Source: JBCCQL01 sp039414355
GTDB lineage: Bacteria; Planctomycetota; Planctomycetia; Pirellulales; Lacipirellulaceae
DNA: 41,499 nucleotides
Reading direction: 5' to 3'
Assembly: GCA_039414355.1 (NCBI GenBank)
Contig: JBCDJN010000037.1
Location: forward strand, 1-41,499
Positions 32,237 through 41,270 of the stretch are shown here, piece after piece. A program made the translations under genes and the position numbers. The first letter of the stretch is position 1. The number at the start of each line of letters is the position of its first letter. Under the pieces are notes generated by a model, which was not told where the DNA came from, did not search any database, and was given only the letters and a program-made list of their open reading frames with translations.

Positions 32237-33496
32237 ATGCCGCTTCATTTCGCCGAAGGCTCACCGTCCAGCAGTTTCACCGGCGCCGACCTTGAGCGGG
32301 CGTTGCGAACAGCGCTCGACGCTGTTGGCCCCGCCGAGCGCGTGCTCGCGGTGCCTCCGGACTTTACGCGGCTGCACAGCCAGTCGGGCCCCGTGACCTG
32401 CGCCCTGCATAACCTGCTGGGCGAGAAGCTGGTGGACGTGCTGCCGGCGCTCGGCACGCACGAGAAGATGACCGACGAGGAACTCGCGGAGATGTACCCC
32501 ACGGTGCCGCGCGAGCTGTTCCGCGTGCACCGCTGGCGGGAAGACGTGGTGAGCCTAGGCGAAGTGCCTGCCGAGTTTGTCGGCGAGCAGACCGAGGGCG
32601 CCTGGCGCGAGGCGTGGCCCGCCCAGACCAACAGGATGATCGCCCAGGGCGGGCACGACCTGATCGTGTCGATCGGACAGGTGGTGCCGCACGAGGTGAT
32701 TGGCATGGCGGGGTTCAACAAGAACCTGTTCGTCGGCGCCGGCGGCACGCGGGGGATCCACGAGAGCCACTTCCTCTCCGCCGCCTTCGGCATGGAGCGG
32801 ATCATGGGCCGGGCGGACAACCCGCTGCGCCGGATCATGAACTACGCGTCGGAGCACTTTTGCCGCGACCTGCCGGTGCTGTACGTGCTGACGGTGGTCT
32901 CCGACGGCGAGATCCGCGGCCTCTACATCGGCGACGACGCGGAGTGCTTTGAGCGGGCGGCCGAGCTTTCGCTGCAGGTGAACTTCGACCTGCTCGACGA
33001 GCAGCCGCAGAAGATCGTGGTCTGGCTCGACGCGGCCGAGTTCAAGAGCACCTGGCTCGGCAACAAGGCGGTCTATCGGACGCGGATGGCGATCGCCGAC
33101 GGCGGAGAGTTGATCGTCCTCGCGCCGGGTGTTCGCACCTTTGGCGAGGACCCAACCATTGACCGCCTGATCCGCAAGCACGGCTACCGCACCACTCCCG
33201 AAGTGATGCAGGCGGTGGACGCCGACCCGGAGCTACGCGAGAACCTCTCTGCGGCCGCCCACCTGATTCACGGCTCGTCCGAAGGCCGGTTCCAGATCAT
33301 CTACTGCCCCGGTGGGCTGACGAAAACCGAGGTCGAAGGCGTGGGTTATCAGTTCGGCGAGCTCGATGCGATGCTCAAGCGGTACGACCCCAACAACCTG
33401 CAGCCCGGGTGGAATGACGTGGCGGGCGAGCGGCTCTTCTTCATCAACAACCCCGCTACCGGGTTGTGGGCACACCCGTCGCGGCTGCCAGCGTGA
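32237..33496 (+). CDS. LarA-family (lactate racemase-like) protein
   Basis: The 419-residue protein resembles the catalytic subunit of nickel-pincer lactate racemases and related epimerases. The key features are H75 in LPALGTHEKMT, H152 in GQVVPHEVIG, the likely cofactor-linking K162 in GFNKNLFVGAGG, and H175/H178 after that. The lysine and histidines are where LarA carries its pincer cofactor and catalytic residues. Known relatives in this wider group may epimerise other 2-hydroxy acids, so lactate should not be assumed. The cofactor genes larB, larC and larE are not in this window. It starts at ATG 32237, 25 bases after the ThiO gene. A 12-base palindrome (33497-33508) follows its stop. Confidence 0.82.
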   Translation: MPLHFAEGSPSSSFTGADLERALRTALDAVGPAERVLAVPPDFTRLHSQSGPVTCALHNLLGEKLVDVLPALGTHEKMTDEELAEMYPTVPRELFRVHRWREDVVSLGEVPAEFVGEQTEGAWREAWPAQTNRMIAQGGHDLIVSIGQVVPHEVIGMAGFNKNLFVGAGGTRGIHESHFLSAAFGMERIMGRADNPLRRIMNYASEHFCRDLPVLYVLTVVSDGEIRGLYIGDDAECFERAAELSLQVNFDLLDEQPQKIVVWLDAAEFKSTWLGNKAVYRTRMAIADGGELIVLAPGVRTFGEDPTIDRLIRKHGYRTTPEVMQAVDADPELRENLSAAAHLIHGSSEGRFQIIYCPGGLTKTEVEGVGYQFGELDAMLKRYDPNNLQPGWNDVAGERLFFINNPATGLWAHPSRLPA

Positions 33497-33508
33497 GCCG
33501 CCGGCGGC
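33497..33508. repeat. 12-base perfect palindrome after the LarA-like gene
   Basis: GCCGCCGGCGGC starts on the base after the stop codon TGA (33494-33496). It is self-complementary but short and GC-only, so it could be chance. The rest of the 172-base gap to the ATPase gene has no other clear structure. Confidence 0.4.
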
Positions 33509-33668
33509 GGTCTCCCTTGACGGTTGTGCGAATTGGGACGACTGGGAGCCGAAGCCAGCCTCACGACTCCCGGGCGTGGCGGAGCATTCATGCGGCGATC
33601 GGCGAAAACGGGCGCGGGTGACCTAGGTTTGCGTGGACCTTTGTCACCAATCCGGCGCAAGCCACGTC

Positions 33669-35021
33669 ATGACCCAGACGCTCGACAGCCCAATCCCCCA
33701 AGGCGGACTGCTGGATTCGCTGCTAGGCGATGACACCTTCTCGCCCGCGGAGCCCGGCAGCATCGACGAGACCGGCCTAAGCCCGGTGCTCATCGAGGGG
33801 CTGGTGTGCAAGTACCTGTTGCAGGTCGGCTCGGCCGCCGGGCGTGAGATCGCCACGTGCGTGGCAATCCCGTTCGGCGTGCTCGACGGCCTGCTGGCCG
33901 GGCTGCGGCAGCGGCAGGTGCTGTTCCATCAGGGGCAGGCGCCGCTGAACGACTACTACTACGCCCTCACCGATCAGGGCGCCGAGCGCGCCCGCGCGGC
34001 GATGGAGGCGTGTGGCTACGTCGGCCCCGCCCCGGTGCCGCTGGACGACTACATCCTCTCCGTCGAGGCCCAGAGCATCCGCGCCGAGGCGGCCCAGAAG
34101 GAAGAGCTCGCCGCGGCGTTCGCCGACATCAACGTTGAGCCCGAGATGCTCGACGTGCTCGGCCCCGCCGTGAACTCCGGCGCCGGACTGTTCCTGTACG
34201 GCGCCCCGGGCAACGGCAAGACGACCGTCGCCAAGCGCATCACCAAGTGCTTCGGCAATCACATCTGGATGCCGCGGGCGGTCATCGACGACGGCCAGAT
34301 CATCAAGCTGTACGACGCCGCGTGCCACGAGCTGATCAAAGAAGACGCGTCGTCGCTGCTCAAGGGCGCCACGGGCGACCCGCGGTGGCTGAAGATCAAG
34401 CGGCCCACGGTGGTCGTCGGCGGCGAGCTGACGATGGACAGCCTTGAGATCCGCCACGACGCGTCGACGAACATCAGCGAAGCGTCGCTGCAGATGAAGA
34501 GCAACTGCGGCTGCCTGCTGATCGACGACTTCGGCCGCCAGCGGATCGACCCGACCGATCTGCTCAACCGTTGGATCATCCCGCTTGAGAACCGGCACGA
34601 CTTCCAGGTGCTGGCCAGCGGCAAGAAGATCCAGGTTCCGTTCGACCAGCTCATCATTTTCTCGACCAACCTCGAGCCGAACGACTTGGCCGACGAGGCG
34701 TTCCTCCGCCGCATCCCTTACAAGGTGGAGGTGGGCGACCCGTCGGTGGAGGAGTTCCGCAAGCTGTTCGAGTACGCGTGCAAATCCATCGGGTGCGTCT
34801 TTCGGCCCGAGGCGGTGGACTACCTCGTGCAGAAGCACTACCGCCCGGTCGGCCGGCCGCTCCGCCGGTGCCAGGCACGCGACCTGCTGCTGCAGATCAG
34901 CAACTACTGCGCGTACCAGGGTATCGGGGTTGAGCTCCGGCCCGACTACCTCGACCGTGCCGTCGCCGGTTACTTCACCGTTTGCGAAGCGCCCGCCGCG
35001 GACGGCGCCGCTGAGAACTGA
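33669..35021 (+). CDS. AAA ATPase with N-terminal winged-helix-like domain
   Basis: The 450-residue protein has two parts. Residues 35-115 look like a winged-helix domain (LIEGLVCKYLLQVGSAAG, then LTDQGAERARAAM). Residues about 140-440 are an AAA ATPase with Walker A GAPGNGKT at 178-185, Walker B CLLIDDFG at 282-289, a sensor asparagine at 334 (FSTN) and arginines in LRRIPYKVEV. A conserved YVGPAPVPLDDYILSV links the domains. It is cytoplasmic. ATG 33669 is the start. It is followed after about 20 bases by the kinase-tubulin gene and then the FHA-EAL gene, all on one strand, which suggests one system. Whether it remodels partners or binds DNA cannot be told. Confidence 0.85.
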   Translation: MTQTLDSPIPQGGLLDSLLGDDTFSPAEPGSIDETGLSPVLIEGLVCKYLLQVGSAAGREIATCVAIPFGVLDGLLAGLRQRQVLFHQGQAPLNDYYYALTDQGAERARAAMEACGYVGPAPVPLDDYILSVEAQSIRAEAAQKEELAAAFADINVEPEMLDVLGPAVNSGAGLFLYGAPGNGKTTVAKRITKCFGNHIWMPRAVIDDGQIIKLYDAACHELIKEDASSLLKGATGDPRWLKIKRPTVVVGGELTMDSLEIRHDASTNISEASLQMKSNCGCLLIDDFGRQRIDPTDLLNRWIIPLENRHDFQVLASGKKIQVPFDQLIIFSTNLEPNDLADEAFLRRIPYKVEVGDPSVEEFRKLFEYACKSIGCVFRPEAVDYLVQKHYRPVGRPLRRCQARDLLLQISNYCAYQGIGVELRPDYLDRAVAGYFTVCEAPAADGAAEN

Positions 35022-35041
35022 ATCGCCAAGAGAACTTGACC

Positions 35042-38000
35042 GTGTCTGACACTCACGATCCGCCGCCCGAACTGCTGCAAGGCTACACGCTGATCGACCG
35101 CCTCGGTGCGGGCGGCTACGGCGAGGTGTGGCGCGCGCAGGCGCCGGGCGGGCTTGAGAAGGCGGTGAAGTACGTCTTCGGCCGCCAGGACGAAGCCCGC
35201 GCCAGCGCCGAGCTCAAGGCGCTGGAGCGGATCAAGGACGTCCGGCACCCGTTCCTGCTCTCGCTGGAGCGGATCGAGATTGTTGACGGCCGACTGATCG
35301 TCGTCACGGAGCTCGCCGACGGCAGCCTGCGCGATCGCTGCCAAGCGTGCGTTGACGACGGGATGCCCGGCATCCCACGCGACGAGCTGCTGGGCTACAT
35401 CCGCGACGCGGCCGATGCGCTCGACTGCCTCAACCGCGACCATGCGCTGCAGCACCTGGACATCAAGCCGGAGAACTTGCTGCTGCTTGCCGGCCACGTG
35501 AAGGTGGCGGACTTCGGGCTCGTGAAGCACATTAGCGCCCAGACGCAGTCGCTGGTAGGTGGCATGACGCCCGTCTACGCGGCGCCGGAGGTCTTCCAGG
35601 GCAAGCCGAGCCAGCACAGCGACCAGTACAGCCTGGCGATCGTCTTCCAGGAGCTGCTGACCGGTCACCTGCCGTTTGTCGGCGCCAACGCCGCCGAGCT
35701 GACGCTGCAGCACCTGAACAACGAGCCGTGCCTGGAGCACCTGCCGGAGCACGACCGCTACGTCCTCTCGCGCGCCTTGGCGAAGGACCCCGAGTACCGG
35801 TACGACAGCTGCGGCGAGATGGCTCGGGACCTGGCCAGCGACGGCGTTGATTTGTCGTCGGCAGGGCCCGCTGGCGAAGCCGCGCGCAAGCCGCGCCGCA
35901 TGAGCCGCCCCGCGGTAGCGCCGTCTCATTCGGCGACCGAGGTGTTCGAAGCCGAGGAGAACCCCGGCTGGTCCGCTCCCGACACGCCGATCCTGATCGA
36001 CACGCCGCCGTCGGATTGGGCCAATGCCCAAGACGCGGAGCTGCCCGAGTTCGACATCGAAGACTTCTCGGCGAGCCCTGCCCTGTTCATCGGAATTGGT
36101 GACGGCGGGGGCCGCGTACTCCGTTCGCTTCGGCGGAAGCTCACGCAGAAGTTCGGCGCCGACGGCGTGCCACCGACGCTTTCGATGCTGCTGATGGACA
36201 CCGACGCCAAGACCCTGGCCGCCGCCACCCGCGGCAGCGAGCGCGGGGCGGGCCTGAGCCGCTCAGAGACCATCGCCCTGCCGCTCCGCCGGCCGCAGGA
36301 GTACCGCGAGAAGGCGTCGCACCTGCTCAACTGGCTCGGCCGCCGCTGGCTCTACAACATCCCCAAGACGCTGCAGACCGACGGCATCCGCCCGCTGGGC
36401 CGCCTTGCCCTGGTCGACCACGCCCGCCAGGCGTTCCAGCGCATCCGCCGCGCCATGGCGGATTGCGTATCGGAAGAGAATCGCGTCGCCGCCGAGGCGA
36501 GCACCGGCAAGCCCGTCCCGGCGGGCAGCCTCCGCGTGTACCTGTGCACGTCGGTCTCCGGCGGCGCCGGGGGCGGCATGTCGCTCGACGTGGCCTACGC
36601 CGTGCGGTCCATCCTGGCTCGGCTTGGCATCGAAGACTCCCGCGTCATCGGCGTGATGATGCACGCCACCAGCCGCGACCTGCGGCGTGGCGAGCTCGCC
36701 CGGGTCAACGCCTACTCGTGGCTCTCGGAGTACCACCACTTCTCGCGGGTCGAAACCGCCTACCCCGGCGACGACAGCTGCGGCTTGCCCGCGCACGAGG
36801 CGGGCGTGGCGGCGTTCGACGACGCGTACCTGATCAACCTCGGCGCCGGGCTCGACAGCGTGGCCTTCGACGACGCCACCGCCGCCGTGGCGGACTACCT
36901 GTACGTGGACTCCGTGACACCGATCCAGCGGCTCCTCGACGCGACCCGCGACGCGACCTCGACCGAGGGCGATGGCCAGCTCCGCAGCTTCGCCGTCCGG
37001 CGTAGCGAGTCGATCGACCCACAGACCCTCAAACACCTCGCCGATACGGCGATCGATCGCTTGGTCGAATCGTGGCTCGGCCAGAAGCCCACGCTTGAGG
37101 ATGGCGGCGAGGGCGGCGACGACAACGTGACCAACCCACTCGTTCACGGCGCCCCACAGATTGTTGGTCAACTGAAGCTCGACACCGCGGGACTTAGTTC
37201 GCTGTGTCGCTCGCTTCTCGACGCCCATCTCGACGCCAACGGCGTGGCGGCGGACCGGGAAGGCCTGGCGCCGAATCAACTGTTCTGCGTGTGCCGCGAC
37301 TCCGAAGAGGACGCACCCGCGGGGCCGCCCGACGCGGTCGCGGGCCGGCCCGTTCACGAGCTCGTGGCGCCGCTCGCGGAGAAGCTCGGCGGCGGCCTGC
37401 AAGCCTGGGTTATGTCGCGCCTCGACGTGCCTCGTGAACGTGTGGCCGGCGTTCGCCGCGGGATAGACTGGTTCCGCGATCACCTCCGTGCGCTCCGCAA
37501 CGATCTCCAACGCCTCGCCGATGCCGCGGCCGAGCAGCTGGGCGAGTGGCCGACGCTGGACGAGGCCGACGCGAAGCGGTTCCGCCACCTCACCGACTAC
37601 GCTTCCGTTGGCGCCGCGATTGGCATCGTTGACGAGTTGCTCGGCGAGTTGACCACCACCGAGCAAGAACTCGCTGCAGCCGCTGAGTCGATCCGGACGC
37701 TGCAGCCGACTTGGGACTTCGACCCCGAGGCCGAGACTCAGGACGAACCCACCCCACCCGACGCCAATCAGTTGGGGGAGGTGTTGGCGGAACTCAAGGA
37801 GCGAATCGAGGGCGAGCTGTTGCCCTCCCTGGGCGGATTGGGGGCGGCTGTGGCGAATGAGACCTCGCTCGCGCGGCTCGAAGACGGGCTCGGCCGCGTC
37901 GCCCGCCAGGTGGCGTCGCGATGCCTCTCCGGCGCGCCGACACAAGCCGCCAGCACCGATTCATCGGCGGACGCGGCTGAGCTCACGCCGGAGTTCGCGG

Positions 38001-38416
38001 CGACCGGTTCCACCGTGCGTCGGTTCGTCGTGCGGCCCGAATCAACCAGCGGCGGTGAGAACGCCTTCGGCTCGGCCGGCTGGGCCCAAGTGCCCACCGA
38101 CGAGTCCGCCGCTTACTGGGTGGCGGAGGTGGCCGAGCTGTCGGCCCCCCGCGTCGCCGCGCACGTTGTGAGCCGACGGATGGACTACGCCAAGCTCGCC
38201 GAACGCGTCCATACCCGGCGTGACGTGGAGTGGTGCGACCTGCTCACTTCGCTCGGCTCAGCTAACGCTAGTGAGACCTCGGCCAACGAGGCGCCCGCCA
38301 ACACCACCGAGGCGACTGGCACGCTGGTCCAACCGCAGGCAACGCCCACGCCGCCGCCTGTGGATTGGTCATCCGATTCGTGCGAGGTGCAGGCGACCCA
38401 GCCTGTTGGCAACTAG
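35042..38416 (+). CDS. Serine/threonine kinase fused to a tubulin-like domain
   Basis: The 1124-residue protein has a kinase domain at about 15-265: glycine loop GAGGYGEV (22-29), K43, HLDIKPEN (138-145, catalytic D140), DFG at 157-159 and APE at 181-183. All catalytic residues are present, so kinase activity is likely. After a linker of about 80 residues, a tubulin-like domain begins at 349 (FIGIGDGGGRVLRSLRRKL) and carries a tubulin/FtsZ-type glycine signature SGGAGGGMS at 506-514, as in the PF13809 tubulin-like family. The rest has helical segments and an acidic disordered tail. No membrane span is evident. GTG 35042 is chosen over TTG 35036 because AAGAGAA lies seven bases before it. It sits between the AAA ATPase and FHA-EAL genes. 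Confidence 0.88.
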   Translation: MSDTHDPPPELLQGYTLIDRLGAGGYGEVWRAQAPGGLEKAVKYVFGRQDEARASAELKALERIKDVRHPFLLSLERIEIVDGRLIVVTELADGSLRDRCQACVDDGMPGIPRDELLGYIRDAADALDCLNRDHALQHLDIKPENLLLLAGHVKVADFGLVKHISAQTQSLVGGMTPVYAAPEVFQGKPSQHSDQYSLAIVFQELLTGHLPFVGANAAELTLQHLNNEPCLEHLPEHDRYVLSRALAKDPEYRYDSCGEMARDLASDGVDLSSAGPAGEAARKPRRMSRPAVAPSHSATEVFEAEENPGWSAPDTPILIDTPPSDWANAQDAELPEFDIEDFSASPALFIGIGDGGGRVLRSLRRKLTQKFGADGVPPTLSMLLMDTDAKTLAAATRGSERGAGLSRSETIALPLRRPQEYREKASHLLNWLGRRWLYNIPKTLQTDGIRPLGRLALVDHARQAFQRIRRAMADCVSEENRVAAEASTGKPVPAGSLRVYLCTSVSGGAGGGMSLDVAYAVRSILARLGIEDSRVIGVMMHATSRDLRRGELARVNAYSWLSEYHHFSRVETAYPGDDSCGLPAHEAGVAAFDDAYLINLGAGLDSVAFDDATAAVADYLYVDSVTPIQRLLDATRDATSTEGDGQLRSFAVRRSESIDPQTLKHLADTAIDRLVESWLGQKPTLEDGGEGGDDNVTNPLVHGAPQIVGQLKLDTAGLSSLCRSLLDAHLDANGVAADREGLAPNQLFCVCRDSEEDAPAGPPDAVAGRPVHELVAPLAEKLGGGLQAWVMSRLDVPRERVAGVRRGIDWFRDHLRALRNDLQRLADAAAEQLGEWPTLDEADAKRFRHLTDYASVGAAIGIVDELLGELTTTEQELAAAAESIRTLQPTWDFDPEAETQDEPTPPDANQLGEVLAELKERIEGELLPSLGGLGAAVANETSLARLEDGLGRVARQVASRCLSGAPTQAASTDSSADAAELTPEFAATGSTVRRFVVRPESTSGGENAFGSAGWAQVPTDESAAYWVAEVAELSAPRVAAHVVSRRMDYAKLAERVHTRRDVEWCDLLTSLGSANASETSANEAPANTTEATGTLVQPQATPTPPPVDWSSDSCEVQATQPVGN

Positions 38417-38449
38417 CACCAACTCGATTTTGCTTCCGTCAGGACTCCC

Positions 38450-39553
38450 ATGCAAAGTTCATCGATCGTCCTAAACGACGTCACCTGGCAGCTCTGCGGC
38501 CAGCTGAGCGACGACGACCCGATGCGCCGCATCGCGATCGACCGAAACCCGTTTTCGGTGGGCCGGCGTGCGGACCAGATGCTCACCATCCCCAGCCCCA
38601 CCGTCTCCGGGCGGCACGCCGAGCTGATGGCCGGCGACGGCCTGTGGGTGCGCGACCTGAACAGCACCAACGGCACGTTCCTCAACGGCGTCCGCGTGCG
38701 CGACGCCTGCCAGGTGAATCACGGCGACCTGATTCAGTTTGCGCAGATCGTCTTCCGCGTGGGCTGCGACGAGGCCGCCCCGCAGAGCCAGACCGTGCAG
38801 GACGAGTCGGGCGACCGGGCGCTGGCGCTCATCCAGTTCGACAAGCTCATGACCGAGCGTGCCGTGGCGCCGCACTTCCAGCCCATCGTCACCATGGACG
38901 GCACGCCCATCGGCTACGAGATCTTGGGCCGCAGCCGGCTGTTCGGCCTCCGCGACCCGCAAACCATGTTCATGGCCGCCGCGGTCTTGAACCTGGAGTC
39001 GGAGCTCAGCCGCATCATGCGGTCCGAAGGCATCGCGGTTGGCAACGACCTCTCGCGCGACCTGGTGCTGTTCGCCAACACGCACCCGAGCGAGATCAAC
39101 GAGCCGGACGTGCTGGAGTTCTCGCTCCGCGAACTCCGCGAGATGGCGCCAACCCGGCCGATGGTGCTCGAGATCCACGAAGGGACCGCCACGCAGACCG
39201 AGCAGATGCGAAACCTGCGGGCCGCGCTCAACGAGCTGAGCATCGGCCTGGCGTACGACGACTTCGGCGCCGGGCAGGCGCGGCTGGTTGAGCTGGTGGA
39301 GGTGCCGCCGGACTACCTGAAGTTCGACATGAAGCTCGTCCAGGGCCTCGGCACCGCGTCGCTGGAGCGGCAGAAGATGGTCGAACGCCTGGTCCAGATG
39401 ACGCGAGACCTGGGCATTGTCGCCCTGGCCGAGGGCATCGAGGAGCAGGCCGACCACGAAGTCTGCGAGCAGATGGGCTTCGTCTGCGCTCAGGGCTACC
39501 TCTACGGCCGGCCGGCGCCGCGGGCCAAGGTCCCCGAGCTCGCCGCGCACTGA
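38450..39553 (+). CDS. FHA domain fused to an EAL (c-di-GMP phosphodiesterase) domain
   Basis: The 367-residue protein has an N-terminal FHA domain at about 35-100 (R39 in VGRRAD, SGRH at 53-56, NSTNGT at 71-76), which binds phosphothreonine peptides, and a C-terminal EAL domain at about 125-360. Metal and catalytic positions of EAL look kept: E157 (EIL), N210, E241, D270 and D271 in DDFG, K291, E328 in LAEGIE and Q348. The motif reads EIL in place of EAL. It may therefore hydrolyse c-di-GMP, or act as a sensor. The upstream gene encodes a Ser/Thr kinase, so FHA binding to phosphorylated kinase or substrate is a natural link. ATG 38450 has AGGA upstream; the gap from the kinase gene is 33 bases. 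Confidence 0.9.
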   Translation: MQSSSIVLNDVTWQLCGQLSDDDPMRRIAIDRNPFSVGRRADQMLTIPSPTVSGRHAELMAGDGLWVRDLNSTNGTFLNGVRVRDACQVNHGDLIQFAQIVFRVGCDEAAPQSQTVQDESGDRALALIQFDKLMTERAVAPHFQPIVTMDGTPIGYEILGRSRLFGLRDPQTMFMAAAVLNLESELSRIMRSEGIAVGNDLSRDLVLFANTHPSEINEPDVLEFSLRELREMAPTRPMVLEIHEGTATQTEQMRNLRAALNELSIGLAYDDFGAGQARLVELVEVPPDYLKFDMKLVQGLGTASLERQKMVERLVQMTRDLGIVALAEGIEEQADHEVCEQMGFVCAQGYLYGRPAPRAKVPELAAH

Positions 39554-39561
39554 AGCGACGG

Positions 39562-39924
39562 CTAACCAAAGATGCCGCGTTTGAGGAACGCTTTGCGTGC
39601 CGACGCAAGGTCTTTCTCAATGCTGAACACCTTGTCCAGCTTGGTGATCTTGAAGACCTGCTTGATGTCGTCGTTGAGGCCGGCGAGCTTCAGCTTGGCT
39701 TTGAACTCTTTGCACTTCTTGTTGATCTTGACCAGCTTGCCAAGCATGGAAGACGACATGAACTCGACGCGCGAGAAGTCGATGATGACGCGCTCTTCGC
39801 TCGTCTTGTTGACGACTTCCAGCACGTCGCGCTCGAGCGCTTCCAGCACAGAATCCTCAATCAGGCGTGGGTCTCGGACCACGATCATCAGGATGCCGTC
39901 TTTCGATTCGGAGAGGATGCCCAT
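39562..39924 (-). CDS. STAS-domain protein, anti-sigma-factor-antagonist-like
   Basis: The 120-residue protein is a single STAS domain of the SpoIIAA/RsbV type. It has RVIIDFSRVEFMSSSMLGKLVKI, where SpoIIAA has DSSGLG around its phosphoserine; here S57-S59 fill that place. It is the usual target of a switch kinase and would bind or release an anti-sigma factor. No anti-sigma factor or PP2C phosphatase is in the window. ATG 39924 is chosen because it precedes the domain directly. It faces the FHA-EAL gene with an eight-base gap between stop codons and is divergent from the glycosidase-like gene. A link to the kinase cluster is possible but only by position. Confidence 0.88.
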   Translation of the reverse strand: MGILSESKDGILMIVVRDPRLIEDSVLEALERDVLEVVNKTSEERVIIDFSRVEFMSSSMLGKLVKINKKCKEFKAKLKLAGLNDDIKQVFKITKLDKVFSIEKDLASARKAFLKRGIFG

Positions 39925-40013
39925 CGGTGAGCCGCTCACTCGGTAGTTGGTGGAAAACGCCTTCGCCGCCAGATCATACCCAAAGGCCAAGGCGGGCGGC
40001 AATCGTTTGGCTG

Positions 40014-41198
40014 ATGGGGCTGGTTGGGATGGCGGGCCTGGCAATCGCCACGACGGGGCTCGCGGCCCGCGCCGCGGCGCCGGTGGCGGCGTCGGTCATG
40101 CTGTTCGATGATGTCCACACCGCCCGCGGCCCGGAAGTGGTTGACCGGGCGGCCCGGGTTGGCGCCGGTCGGGTGCAGGTGGTGGTGAACCTGCACGTGC
40201 GGCTCTCGCCCAAACTGGAAGTGCTGCAGTACGGCGTGCTGCGAGACCGCCGCCGTGCGTGGGACGAGGGGCAGAACTACCGGCCGCTCACGCCCCACCT
40301 GCTGGCCGAGTTCCAAGCCGGCCTCGAGGCGACGCTTCGCCGAGCGGCGGACCGGCGGCTCGACGTGGCGATCCTGCCGCACCTGGACGCGGTGGGCCCG
40401 AACGCCGATTGGCGGAACGACTTCCGATTCGACCCGCTGCATTCGATCGGCGGCTACAGCTACCGCTCGGCGATGATCGAGCCGATCGCCCGCGCCCTGC
40501 AAGCCACCCAGCGACCCGACGGACGCATCTGGTTCTCCCTCGCCGGCGAGATGGGGCGGAGTGTCGCCGAGTTCTCGGGTGCCTACCGTGCGATGCTTGA
40601 GGGGCTCTCCGCCGATCCCGCACGCGCGGGGTGGCGTATCGGCGTAAGCCTGAACTTTTCCGAGTTCACCGGCGGCGCCAATCTGAGCCCGGCTCAACGC
40701 CGTGGCTACCAGGAGCTGCTAGACCGCTGCGGCTTCGTCGGCGTTTCTTGCTACCGGCCCTTCACGCCGCCGGCGACGCCCGCGTTGTTCCGGAAGACGG
40801 TCGATCAATGGCTCGGCGAAATAGCGGCCGCCGGGCTGATCGTGCCGTCCGACGTGCCGCTCCACCTGTCAGAAGTCGGCCTTGGCGGCGGCCCGCCCAG
40901 CAGCAAGAGGTACACGCCCGCCGCGGCAGCGGCGACGCCTTGGCTTGGCGTCTCGCACCAGCTGAGCGACCCGTGGCGTTCGGCGGAGATGAAGGCCTTC
41001 CGCCGGGGCTACTACCGTTCGCTCCTCGGCTTCCTGACGGCCGACCCGCTGGCTGCGCGAACCGAGGCGGTTTTCCTCTGGTCCGAGGGGTCGTGGGCGC
41101 CGCTGGCGGTCGATCAGTCTCGGTTTGCCGATGCGGAGGTCGCCCGCGCCGTGCTACGACACAACCGTCAGGCTGCTGGCGCCGGCGGCGGGCGGTAG
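40014..41198 (+). CDS. Exported TIM-barrel glycosidase-like protein, family unassigned
   Basis: The 394-residue protein starts at ATG 40014 with a hydrophobic signal (MGLVGMAGLAIATTGLAARAAA). The mature part has alternating strand and helix patterns of a TIM barrel, with two glutamates where clan-GH-A-like glycosidases have theirs: E179 in WFSLAGEMGRS and E287 in PLHLSEVGLGG. Other conserved-looking segments are LPHLDAVGPN and FVGVSCYRPF. I suspect a glycoside hydrolase acting outside the cytoplasm, but I cannot name the family and the substrate is unknown. A longer frame upstream overlaps the STAS gene and is not credible. It is divergent from the STAS gene with an 89-base gap. Confidence 0.72.
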   Translation: MGLVGMAGLAIATTGLAARAAAPVAASVMLFDDVHTARGPEVVDRAARVGAGRVQVVVNLHVRLSPKLEVLQYGVLRDRRRAWDEGQNYRPLTPHLLAEFQAGLEATLRRAADRRLDVAILPHLDAVGPNADWRNDFRFDPLHSIGGYSYRSAMIEPIARALQATQRPDGRIWFSLAGEMGRSVAEFSGAYRAMLEGLSADPARAGWRIGVSLNFSEFTGGANLSPAQRRGYQELLDRCGFVGVSCYRPFTPPATPALFRKTVDQWLGEIAAAGLIVPSDVPLHLSEVGLGGGPPSSKRYTPAAAAATPWLGVSHQLSDPWRSAEMKAFRRGYYRSLLGFLTADPLAARTEAVFLWSEGSWAPLAVDQSRFADAEVARAVLRHNRQAAGAGGGR

Positions 41199-41270
41199 CC
41201 GGATGTGAGGCCTAGGCGGCTTGGGACGCCGGGGCCGGCGTGCTCCAGCCGGAACGCGACGCAGCGGGGC

